23,008 nt of DNA from CAJXVY01 sp965660355 (lineage in GTDB: Bacteria; Actinomycetota; Actinomycetes; Actinomycetales; Microbacteriaceae): assembly GCA_965660355.1 (NCBI GenBank), contig CBFHZN010000016.1, positions 1 to 23,008 on the forward strand, read 5' to 3'. Under the pieces are notes generated by a model. The model was not told the DNA's origin. It was given only the letters and a program-made list of their open reading frames with translations, and did no database searches. Within the stretch, counting starts at the first letter, position 1. The number at the start of each line of letters is the position of its first letter. Positions 12,062 through 18,547 of the stretch are shown here, in pieces. The position numbers and the translations under genes are program-made.

Positions 12062-12157
12062 ATGATAACATTAGTATTGGCATTAATCATCAGCTTTAAT
12101 GTGGTGATGCACGTTGTAGATGAAGTTACAGGAATAAATGACCGTAGGTGGTATTAA
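12062..12157 (+). CDS. Very small membrane peptide (31 aa)
   Basis: Begins MITLVLALIISFNVVMHVV: one hydrophobic helix (about 2-18) then a polar end (DEVTGINDRRWY). It is too short for ordinary gene finders. It is supported by its ATG lying in a GATAAGTGATG-type context (TATAAGTGATG) and by the exact match to the spacing between neighbours. Similar single-helix peptides often act in host membranes, but the role is unknown. Confidence 0.55.
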   Translation: MITLVLALIISFNVVMHVVDEVTGINDRRWY

Positions 12158-12176
12158 TAAAATAAACAGATAAGTG

Positions 12177-12428
12177 ATGACTACTAAATATTACACCAAC
12201 CCTCAAAAACAAGCTGAATACTTTGAGGGACTATATAAAGAGGTTTCAAAACAATTAAGGGAAGCTAAGGATGAAATTCAAAAACTAAAGGCCGAGCTTA
12301 GAGAAATAGAAAGTGAAGTATTAACTGAAATAGACTTTACCGAGCAGGATATAACAGCTAATATGGACTCTTACATGGGTTTTGATTTAGCTAGAGATGC
12401 GGTAAAGGAATATTTTGAAAATAGATAA
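12177..12428 (+). CDS. Small coiled-coil protein (83 aa)
   Basis: Begins MTTKYYTNPQKQAEYFEGL. A long charged helix with heptad-like leucines (QLREAKDEIQKLKAELREI, about 25-45) predicts a coiled coil, followed by an acidic C-terminus (MGFDLARDAVKEYFENR). The start ATG is inside an exact GATAAGTGATG that stands clear of any upstream coding sequence, and the stop TAA is inside the next copy. Function unknown; an oligomerising accessory factor is likely. Confidence 0.7.
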   Translation: MTTKYYTNPQKQAEYFEGLYKEVSKQLREAKDEIQKLKAELREIESEVLTEIDFTEQDITANMDSYMGFDLARDAVKEYFENR

Positions 12429-12465
12429 GTGATGGGGTTAATTAAAAAATTCATATCTTAGCACC

Positions 12466-12648
12466 ATGCAAGCATCCATCACCTATAGGTTAAACAATGA
12501 GGTCTCTACTATTACTTGTAGTGCCAACACCTCAGACCTTAGAAGGTTTTTAAAGGAAGTACATGGCCTTAAGGGATGCAGAATAGAAGTAGTACATTGC
12601 GAAGGGGATAATGGATTACCCTTTGATTTAAAGAATATCCTTTCATAA
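12466..12648 (+). CDS. Small hypothetical protein (60 aa)
   Basis: Begins MQASITYRLNNEVSTITCS. It has an alpha/beta pattern: strands (ASITYRL, EVSTITC), a helix (TSDLRRFLKEVHG), then a strand (CRIEVVHCEGD). This fits a ferredoxin-like or small RNA-binding-like fold, but I cannot name a family. It is the last gene before the 12682-12717 terminator. Unlike its neighbours its start is not preceded by GATAAGTGATG; that motif lies 30 bp upstream before a nine-codon ORF. Confidence 0.65.
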   Translation: MQASITYRLNNEVSTITCSANTSDLRRFLKEVHGLKGCRIEVVHCEGDNGLPFDLKNILS

Positions 12649-12681
12649 TTTGTTGTTTGTTTTTCTACTCTTAGTAGGACG

Positions 12682-12717
12682 AAGGGGTTGGTGTAAAAGC
12701 TAACCCCTTTTTCTTTT
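12682..12717 (+). terminator. Rho-independent terminator of the rightward early cluster
   Basis: AAGGGGTTGG (12682-12691), an 8-nt loop and CTAACCCCTT (12700-12709) form a 10-bp stem with one G-U pair, followed by a T-rich tail to 12717. A small perfect hairpin CTACT-CTT-AGTAG (12665-12677) precedes it. It should end the transcript that begins at 10.24 kb. Confidence 0.85.
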
Positions 12718-12718
12718 G

Positions 12719-12726
12719 TAACTTTG
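12719..12726 (+). promoter_or_regulatory. Promoter -7 box after the terminator
   Basis: TAACTTTG fits TAnnTTTG; it begins two bases after the terminator tail and ends five bases before the ATG at 12732. No well-spaced -33 TTG is evident (one at 12688-12690 is too far). It implies a separate, near-leaderless transcript for the next two genes. Confidence 0.5.
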
Positions 12727-12731
12727 TCTTT

Positions 12732-12908
12732 ATGCTAGAGCTATTTCTACAATCTTTAAAGATATTCCTAACTGGTTTAGCTATTCTAACCTTGTTTACC
12801 TTGGCTGTGGTGGCCTTTGGATTTATCACTATGGTATTCTATGTGTTTTATAAAGAGGTAATAGTACCGCAAATCCACAAGGTTTACAGACACTTAAAAA
12901 ACAAATGA
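12732..12908 (+). CDS. Small membrane protein (58 aa)
   Basis: Begins MLELFLQSLKIFLTGLAIL. A hydrophobic span of about 30 residues (LTGLAILTLFTLAVVAFGFI...) could be one long or two short helices. The basic tail (HKVYRHLKNK) should face the cytoplasm. It follows immediately after a terminator and a -7 box and overlaps the next gene (TGA within ATGATG). A phage holin or other membrane effector is possible, but no lysis partner is visible nearby. Confidence 0.7.
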   Translation: MLELFLQSLKIFLTGLAILTLFTLAVVAFGFITMVFYVFYKEVIVPQIHKVYRHLKNK

Positions 12909-13183
12909 TGTATATAACCTGTAAGATACTCTCGGTAGACGAAGAGGAAATAGAGCGTGCTGAAGACTTAGGGATGGAACCTGAAGTAGAATGGATAAAC
13001 TTTGGGTTTAATATCTCTACCCTACGGATGTTCTACGACTATATGCAAGAAGGGGAAAGGTTAGGTACTATAATCATGCTAGACGACTATAGCGACTTTA
13101 CCACCGACTTAGATTTTGAGTATCTTGAAAAGAAACTAGAAGAGTACCATCAATCCCCTAGTTGGATTATTAGTTCTAACTAA
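12905..13183 (+). CDS. Small acidic hypothetical protein (92 aa)
   Basis: Begins MMYITCKILSVDEEEIERA; either Met of ATGATG may be used, the second overlapping the upstream TGA. It is strongly acidic (DLGMEPEVEWINF, DDYSDFTTDLDFEYLEKKLEE). The terminal SSN codons and TAA overlap the stop codon of the convergent regulator gene. The acid-rich composition is like that of DNA-mimic anti-restriction proteins, but no motif confirms this. Confidence 0.7.
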   Translation: MMYITCKILSVDEEEIERAEDLGMEPEVEWINFGFNISTLRMFYDYMQEGERLGTIIMLDDYSDFTTDLDFEYLEKKLEEYHQSPSWIISSN

Positions 13184-13734
13184 TGCGTCCTATTTCTTGA
13201 TGGTAGCTTCATGTAGTGTTGACGCATAACCTCCTCATATCTATCATCGTAAATCAAGGCTGCTTGCCAACCACCATTATTAAGCTCATCAATAACCTTA
13301 CCCGCTAGTACACTAGCTTTCCTTGTTAATCGGTATCTAGGTTTTACTTCTATCTCTTCTACCTCTGTATAGGTCATATCCATAATATCAGAGTATCGTT
13401 CAAGCTCTTGCTCTACAAGGAACTTTTTAGAATACACTTCTAACCAACCGTTTCTTATCATCTCATTAAGGTACTTCTTTATATTACGCTTCCCTACCCA
13501 TAACCTATCAACACAAGCCTTTGAAGAAAAGAATACAGTGGGGTATGCCCACAGTAATATAGAGAGGGTAGTGACATTTAAGTCTTCGTGTTCGTTAAGG
13601 ATGTTGTAGAATATGTTTCGGTAGGAGGATATAAAGTAAGCGGTTTGCTTGCGCTCCCCTAGCTGAGAATCATTCTTTAATAGAAAATCTCTACGTACTT
13701 TTTTATTATGCTTATTGGTTATTGTTCTACCCAT
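13180..13734 (-). CDS. Winged-helix DNA-binding regulator (MarR-like fold)
   Basis: Begins MGRTITNKHNKKVRRDFLL with a basic N-terminal arm. Residues about 51-102 (LNVTTLSILLWAYPTVFFSS ... KRNIKKYLNEMIRNGWLEVY) form the helix-turn-helix of a winged-helix domain, with a typical N-G-W-L-E-V-Y beta turn. RYRLTRKASVLAGKVI (about 132-147) matches the wing-plus-helix that follows in MarR-like regulators. The fold is clear; the DNA target is not. The gene runs opposite to its neighbours and faces the late genes from a shared divergent promoter region, so it may repress or time the structural operon. Its stop overlaps that of 12905-13183. Confidence 0.75.
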   Translation of the reverse strand: MGRTITNKHNKKVRRDFLLKNDSQLGERKQTAYFISSYRNIFYNILNEHEDLNVTTLSILLWAYPTVFFSSKACVDRLWVGKRNIKKYLNEMIRNGWLEVYSKKFLVEQELERYSDIMDMTYTEVEEIEVKPRYRLTRKASVLAGKVIDELNNGGWQAALIYDDRYEEVMRQHYMKLPSRNRTH

Positions 13735-13762
13735 CTTAAAAAATCAATTAATTTATAATCAC

Positions 13763-13770
13763 TAAATTTG
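13763..13770 (+). promoter_or_regulatory. Late/structural promoter -7 box
   Basis: TAAATTTG fits TAnnTTTG, 35 bp before the ATG at 13806. No convincing -33 TTG at the usual spacing. It lies within the divergent gap shared with the winged-helix gene. Confidence 0.5.
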
Positions 13771-13781
13771 CAATACGTTAA

Positions 13782-13789
13782 CAAAGATA
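13782..13789 (-). promoter_or_regulatory. -7 box for the winged-helix gene
   Basis: On the minus strand TATCTTTG fits TAnnTTTG; the ATG is 47 bp downstream at 13734. It lies 12 bp from the rightward box at 13763-13770 in the opposite orientation, so the two promoters overlap physically and would compete or be co-regulated. Confidence 0.5.
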
Positions 13790-13805
13790 ACAATAACTTA
13801 ACATA

Positions 13806-14375
13806 ATGTCTGTTTTAAATCCATCTATTGAGGGTATAGGTAACTCCTCACGCTCTGGCACTCGCTACGACTCCCTGTCAATGGGGGAGGCATACACTGT
13901 CCGTGTAAACTCCTCTAATAGCTTTTATACCACTAAGGTTTCTAATCTAACTATCTCGGCTACCACTTACACTGAAGGGGTGGGTGATGCCGCAGGGAGT
14001 ATTGTTTTTACCTTTAGCGGTTCACCTGACCTCTCTGAGGTTATGGTGGATAACTACCTACGGGTAAACGTATGTGATGATATTGAAAATACAGGGGACT
14101 TCAGAATTACCGCTATTAATGACGGAGCCGATACTATCACCGTAGAAGCTTTACGCGGTAAAACAAATGCCTCATCAGGGGGTAAAGCTGAAACATTACC
14201 TTTTATCGGGGCTTACTCTATAGAGTGTTTAGAGGATACCTCTGGTCTTGCAGTGTCTCAAGATGGTGTTGCGGGAGCAGATATACCCGACCTAGTAGCA
14301 GGTACAGGTACACTAGGATTATTTACTGAAGTAACTATTGCTACTAGTGGAGTAGTAGAAGTAAAACTATTGTAA
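13806..14375 (+). CDS. Putative beta-rich structural protein (189 aa)
   Basis: Begins MSVLNPSIEGIGNSSRSGT. It is rich in T, S, G, V and D with alternating strand-like segments (YTVRVNSSNSFYTTKVSNLT, AGSIVFTFSGSP) and no signal or membrane segment. This composition suits a virion decoration, fibre or head-tail joining protein. The segment TGDFRITAINDGADTITVEA looks like an immunoglobulin-like or fibre strand. The ATG of the next gene overlaps its TAA. First gene of the late operon. Function by composition and position only. Confidence 0.6.
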   Translation: MSVLNPSIEGIGNSSRSGTRYDSLSMGEAYTVRVNSSNSFYTTKVSNLTISATTYTEGVGDAAGSIVFTFSGSPDLSEVMVDNYLRVNVCDDIENTGDFRITAINDGADTITVEALRGKTNASSGGKAETLPFIGAYSIECLEDTSGLAVSQDGVAGADIPDLVAGTGTLGLFTEVTIATSGVVEVKLL

Positions 14376-14923
14376 TGGCTGACTATAGCGGAGCAGGAAT
14401 AAATACACTATATGGCACTATCCTTGGATTATCTTCAGGGAACATCACCTCAGCGCTAAAGACCGTTCAAGATGGTGATGGTAATGATACCGCCCTACAA
14501 GTAGCTACAGGAAGAGTAAAAAGTACGGGTACTATTGAAAGTGCTGGTAACGCGGTTATTGGGGGTAGTATTTCAGCTACCAACTACACAGGTAGTGCCT
14601 CTGGTTTATCGAATATACAAAGTGGTACTTTCAACGTAAGGGCAACAACCACTAACGTTTCCTCTTTTGAGGATAATGACAATGTTATTTTCTTAAACAC
14701 CACTGGTTTAACTGTAACCCTACCTACTGCGGCAGACGTAGATGGAAGGGCTTATACTCTTATTAACAATGACTCTGCGGGGCAGAATATATCCTTGGGG
14801 GGTCAAACTATTATATCAGGTGGTGCGAAGACTACCACCGACAAAACACTAGCCGCCTTTGGTACAGTAACTATTATGTCTGTAGAAAGCTTATGGGTGG
14901 TAGTGTCTGGGGCTATAACCTAG
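14375..14923 (+). CDS. Putative tail-fibre-like protein (182 aa)
   Basis: Begins MADYSGAGINTLYGTILGL. The segment VKSTGTIESAGNAVIGGSIS is of the repeating glycine/threonine type found in phage fibres and adhesins, and NYTGSASGLSNIQSGT is typical of their shaft repeats. The C-terminus (VTLPTAADVDGRAYTLINND, then GGAKTTTDKTLAAFGTVTIM) resembles fibre tips or beta-helix caps. It is short for a fibre, so it could be an accessory or trimer-tip protein. Translation is coupled to the preceding gene. Its place upstream of the terminase is less usual. Confidence 0.55.
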   Translation: MADYSGAGINTLYGTILGLSSGNITSALKTVQDGDGNDTALQVATGRVKSTGTIESAGNAVIGGSISATNYTGSASGLSNIQSGTFNVRATTTNVSSFEDNDNVIFLNTTGLTVTLPTAADVDGRAYTLINNDSAGQNISLGGQTIISGGAKTTTDKTLAAFGTVTIMSVESLWVVVSGAIT

Positions 14924-14938
14924 AACAAAATATTGATT

Positions 14939-15244
14939 ATGAATAATTCATTTTTAAAAAACCTTGGGGCATCTTACAAGTCCCATGACAGGGTACTTAG
15001 GAAGTACACGGGGAAAAACCCCGACCCATCTCGTAACGATGCTTTACAATTTGAGGTTGGTAGATACGCTTCAGCCTCTATCCCTCAATTAGGGGAGATT
15101 TCAGCGATTGTATTTGAACAACAAAAGTCTAAAGAATACGGGGACTGCATACACTCTATTTACATCACAAAGCCTAATGGTGAGGAGTTTCTTTGGAAAG
15201 AAATTTGGAGGGATAGAGTTATTGAGATGGACGTAGATTTTTAG
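14939..15244 (+). CDS. Small hypothetical protein (101 aa)
   Basis: Begins MNNSFLKNLGASYKSHDRV. An in-frame TTG at 14933 is possible, but the ATG at 14939 is preferred. It has a basic N-terminus (RVLRKYTGKNPDPSRND), then strand-like sequence (SIPQLGEISAIVFEQQKS) and an acidic end (WRDRVIEMDVDF). A small virion or assembly component is likely by position; no family recognised. Confidence 0.65.
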   Translation: MNNSFLKNLGASYKSHDRVLRKYTGKNPDPSRNDALQFEVGRYASASIPQLGEISAIVFEQQKSKEYGDCIHSIYITKPNGEEFLWKEIWRDRVIEMDVDF

Positions 15245-15260
15245 ATTTTAATTTTTAATT

Positions 15261-15905
15261 ATGGATATTAAAGGGGTTGGGCATATTATTGTCCAAGTAG
15301 ATAACCCGTACAATGAAGAGTACGAGGTTAAAGGTCACGATGGTAGTCAATTAGTTCGTGACCATCGTTTCAATGATTTCGATAATGTTAATAAGCATGG
15401 GGTAGTAATATCCACCATTGAGGGTAGTGGTATTCCTGTGGGAGCCACCCTTTATTTTCACCACGCCATTGTAGAGTGGAGGGAAAAGAATGTATCCGAA
15501 AGCTATTGTATTGATAGAGAGAAAGGTATTTACAGGGTTCCTTACGGTGACCTAGACCACCCCGACCCATTACACTGCAAAGCTTACGCTTGGGAGAAAG
15601 ACGGGGAGGTTCATTCCATAAATCAATGGATATTCTTAGAGCAAGAAAAAGAAGAGCTTGAGCAAACCGAATCAGGATTAGTTATAGTTAAAAAGATAGA
15701 GGATGTAAACTACACCTCTGGTGAAGCAGCCCCTAAACAAGGTTATGCTCGTGTACGTTTTTTAAACGATTACTTTAGAGGTATGGGTTTAGAAGAAGGG
15801 GATTTGGTTATAATGAAGAAAGATGCTGAGTACCCCGTTGATATTCAGGGTAAAACCTATTGGAGGGTGTGGGAGCAGTTCTTATTAGCAAAGATAGATG
15901 AGTAA
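15261..15905 (+). CDS. Protein with tandem GroES-like domains (214 aa)
   Basis: Two similar units are visible. Unit 1 (about 8-128): GHIIVQVDNP, then KHGVVISTIEG, IPVGATLYFHH and NQWIFLEQ. Unit 2 (about 139-213): GLVIVKKIED, then GYARVRFLND, GLEEGDLVIMKKDAEYPV and EQFLLAKIDE. Each repeats the GroES order: an N-terminal 'V-I-V-x-x-D/E' strand, a G-x-V strand, then G-D/A-x-V-x-F/K and a closing 'x-x-I/L-A-x-I' strand. It would be a co-chaperonin-like protein assisting capsid folding, as phage GroES-like proteins do, but the mobile loop is not evident. The start of the terminase gene overlaps its last 8 nt. A decoration protein with the same barrel is an alternative. Confidence 0.5.
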   Translation: MDIKGVGHIIVQVDNPYNEEYEVKGHDGSQLVRDHRFNDFDNVNKHGVVISTIEGSGIPVGATLYFHHAIVEWREKNVSESYCIDREKGIYRVPYGDLDHPDPLHCKAYAWEKDGEVHSINQWIFLEQEKEELEQTESGLVIVKKIEDVNYTSGEAAPKQGYARVRFLNDYFRGMGLEEGDLVIMKKDAEYPVDIQGKTYWRVWEQFLLAKIDE

Positions 15906-18504
15906 CAAAGGGCTTTCTAGTGATATAGAATTAGCTATTAAAGACTCTATTGAGGGGCTTCAGTTTGACCTTGGCGTTACCGACATTGAGGACAATAAAA
16001 TGAAGGCTGCGGTAAAGAGTAAGATTAGCTCATTCTCCTCCGCTAAAGAGTTGCTTGATAAATGGATAAACAGCTCATCATCTCCATCCAAATCAAAGAT
16101 ACAGAAGTATTGTGCCGAGCTGGTAGATGCGGGTGAAAACGCAAAAGAGCAGATGCGTAAAGCTTTGCGTAAAAAAATTAATTGGGGTGAGTTAGACGCT
16201 GATAAGCGTGCAGCAGCGCAGGAGGCTAAACCATTTATTCTTAACAGTATTAATGAACTTCATTCTGGTATAGTTAAGCTTAGGCTTCAATTAGACAATG
16301 AGGACATAAACCTGAAAGATAAAGAATTTGAAACAGGTTTCCCTGAAAAGATGGCTAGGGGTGAGCTCATTGATATATCATCTATTCACAAGGATTGGTA
16401 TAATGAAAAAGAAGACTCGGTAAAAATATGCCCTAGAGGAACTGAAGGGGAGATAATAGATATAGACGGATTAAAGGTTCAACTACCTGAAACGCCTGCT
16501 TCTAAAAATAATATACTCTTCTCAGATAAACCTAAAACAGAACAGTATTGGAAAAGAATCGAGCCACCCGCTGGATTAATCAAAGAAACCGAAGATGAGT
16601 ATATTGATTATATTGTAGAAGAGTTTAGACGAAGGGTTCACGGGGTATGGTTTATGAATAATGGTAAACCAACATACCTTACGGGACATTTGTATTTTAT
16701 GCTACAATGGCATACAAACGATAGGGGTGAATATTCAAATTTCAGACAAGCTCAAGCAAAATTGGCTTATCACGCAAAAGCTTGTGAAGTAGACCCTAGA
16801 TGTGTGGGGCAAATATTTGTTAAGTCAAGACGTATCGGTTTTACAACATACCAAACTGCGCACAAGCTTAACTTGATGACGATGCAAAAAAATCATAGGA
16901 GTGGTATTACTTCTATGAATGAGGATATGGCTCAGGTTGCATTTACTAAATTAATGGACTCTTACCGAGCATTACCTTACTTTTTTAAACCCGTCTTAAA
17001 AACATCAGAGTCTTCAGATAAAATATGGGAGGCTAAAGAGCCTTCAAATAACACGAAGGCGGCTAAGAAAAATAAAAGAAGCAACTCTAGTGCATATCTA
17101 AATTCTAGATGTACTTTCTTAGCTAGTACTGAAAAAGCGTATGATTCTGATTTCCTAACTCACTATCTATCAGACGAATACGGAAAATGGTGGCCCAGTA
17201 ATTACCTTTCACATTGGACTAGGATTAAACCCACAATGTACCAAAATGGTGTTGTGAAAGGGAAAGCGTTTTTAGGCTCTACAATAGAAGAGTACGACAA
17301 GGGCGGTAAGGCTGCTATGGAGTTGTGGAAAGAATCAGACCCTAAAGAGAGGAATGTTAGTTCAGGTATGACTATTAGTGGTCTTTACAGGTGTTTTATA
17401 CCTGTTCAGGAAAATCACGATATGCATATAGATAAGTATGGTATATGTCATCAAACAAAACCATCTGGACACCCCTTAAATCAAGATGGAAAATTAATAA
17501 CTAGTGGTGCTTTAGAGTTTTTAGCAGAGGAGGCAAAACAGCAGAGAAAGAGAGGGTCTATAGAATATAATGACTACTTAAGAAACCTACCTCGTTCTAT
17601 TGATGATGCCTTTAGGATGAAGGTTCAAGATAGTTCGTTTAACGTACTAAATATACAAAATCAACTTTCCTACATCCAGTCTATAGACGTGGGTGGTGGC
17701 TCTATGGTTTTAGAGGGTGATTTTAGCTGGAAAAACGGTCAGCAAGACACAGAAGTAATCTGGACACCGAGAAAGGGTGGTAGATTTAAAATATCTTGGA
17801 TACCCCCTGCTTCTCTCCGTAATCAGATGGACTGGAAAAATGGTCACAGAGCACCCAAAAATACTTGGCTTGGAGCAGGAGGTCTTGACCCCTTTGGTAA
17901 AAACCAAACTCAAGATGGTAGGGGCTCTAAAGGCTCTATACACTTCATTAATAGACCTAACGCCAACTACCCTGAAACTTCTAGGCAGTTTGTTTTAGAA
18001 TATATCCACCGACCACCGACTTTAACTCAGTTTTATGAAGATGCTCTTATGGCTTCGGTGTTCTACGGATACCCTATATTCTATGAGAACGATAAGAGTG
18101 GAATTGAAACCTACTTTGAACAGCGAGGGTATTTAGAGTACTTAATGTTGCGCCCTGAGCGATATGACTCCCGTAAGAATAAAAAGATTGCAGAACGCGG
18201 TGCTCCTTCTAGGGGGATTATGATTGATGCTATCTACTACGCTCTTCATGATTACATCAGTGATTACATTGGTGAACTAAAGAGTGGTGACATGGGTAAT
18301 ATGTATTTCGAGGACACCCTTAGAGACTGGATGAAGTTTGAACCCAATAACCGTACTGCTTATGATGCCTCTATATCTTCAGGATACGCCCTATGTGCTA
18401 TACAGGTAGACCCACCTAAGAAGCAAAAGCAAGAAAAAACGACTATAGATGTTGCTCCGTTTAGGATGTATAACAACAGAGGTAACACTAGCAAAACCAT
18501 TTGA
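15898..18504 (+). CDS. terL: Large terminase subunit (868 aa)
   Basis: The DNA-packaging motor: ATPase and headful nuclease. Walker A-like SRRIGFTT is at 310-317 (deviant, with R-R-x-G-x-T-T). Walker B is at 419-427 (FLTHYLSDE, with D426-E427). The RNase H-like nuclease carries D664 (in GAGGLDPFG), E730 (in FYENDKSG) and D777 (in GIMIDAIYYALHDY). An unusually long N-terminal part of about 250 residues precedes GKPTYLTGHLYFMLQW and the ATPase core. Typical large terminases are about 450-650 aa. The long form with this pre-Walker segment is what I associate with crAss-like phages. The upstream GroES-like gene overlaps it by 8 nt. No small terminase is seen in the window. Confidence 0.9.
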   Translation: MSNKGLSSDIELAIKDSIEGLQFDLGVTDIEDNKMKAAVKSKISSFSSAKELLDKWINSSSSPSKSKIQKYCAELVDAGENAKEQMRKALRKKINWGELDADKRAAAQEAKPFILNSINELHSGIVKLRLQLDNEDINLKDKEFETGFPEKMARGELIDISSIHKDWYNEKEDSVKICPRGTEGEIIDIDGLKVQLPETPASKNNILFSDKPKTEQYWKRIEPPAGLIKETEDEYIDYIVEEFRRRVHGVWFMNNGKPTYLTGHLYFMLQWHTNDRGEYSNFRQAQAKLAYHAKACEVDPRCVGQIFVKSRRIGFTTYQTAHKLNLMTMQKNHRSGITSMNEDMAQVAFTKLMDSYRALPYFFKPVLKTSESSDKIWEAKEPSNNTKAAKKNKRSNSSAYLNSRCTFLASTEKAYDSDFLTHYLSDEYGKWWPSNYLSHWTRIKPTMYQNGVVKGKAFLGSTIEEYDKGGKAAMELWKESDPKERNVSSGMTISGLYRCFIPVQENHDMHIDKYGICHQTKPSGHPLNQDGKLITSGALEFLAEEAKQQRKRGSIEYNDYLRNLPRSIDDAFRMKVQDSSFNVLNIQNQLSYIQSIDVGGGSMVLEGDFSWKNGQQDTEVIWTPRKGGRFKISWIPPASLRNQMDWKNGHRAPKNTWLGAGGLDPFGKNQTQDGRGSKGSIHFINRPNANYPETSRQFVLEYIHRPPTLTQFYEDALMASVFYGYPIFYENDKSGIETYFEQRGYLEYLMLRPERYDSRKNKKIAERGAPSRGIMIDAIYYALHDYISDYIGELKSGDMGNMYFEDTLRDWMKFEPNNRTAYDASISSGYALCAIQVDPPKKQKQEKTTIDVAPFRMYNNRGNTSKTI

Positions 18505-18515
18505 TAAACATTCCT

Positions 18516-18523
18516 TAACTTTG
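18516..18523 (+). promoter_or_regulatory. Promoter -7 box upstream of the portal gene
   Basis: TAACTTTG, the same 8-mer as at 12719-12726, lies between the terminase stop and the portal ATG (24 bp to 18548). A TTG at 18501-18503 is only 12 bp away, shorter than usual. It may provide a second promoter for the portal-tail genes. Confidence 0.45.
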
Positions 18524-18547
18524 CAACAATATTCGCCTAAGTAAAAA

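Noticed and set aside
17777..17998. Plus-strand ORF within the terminase in another frame
   Set aside because: The terminase frame carries the nuclease motifs in this stretch; the alternative frame has no features and no start context.
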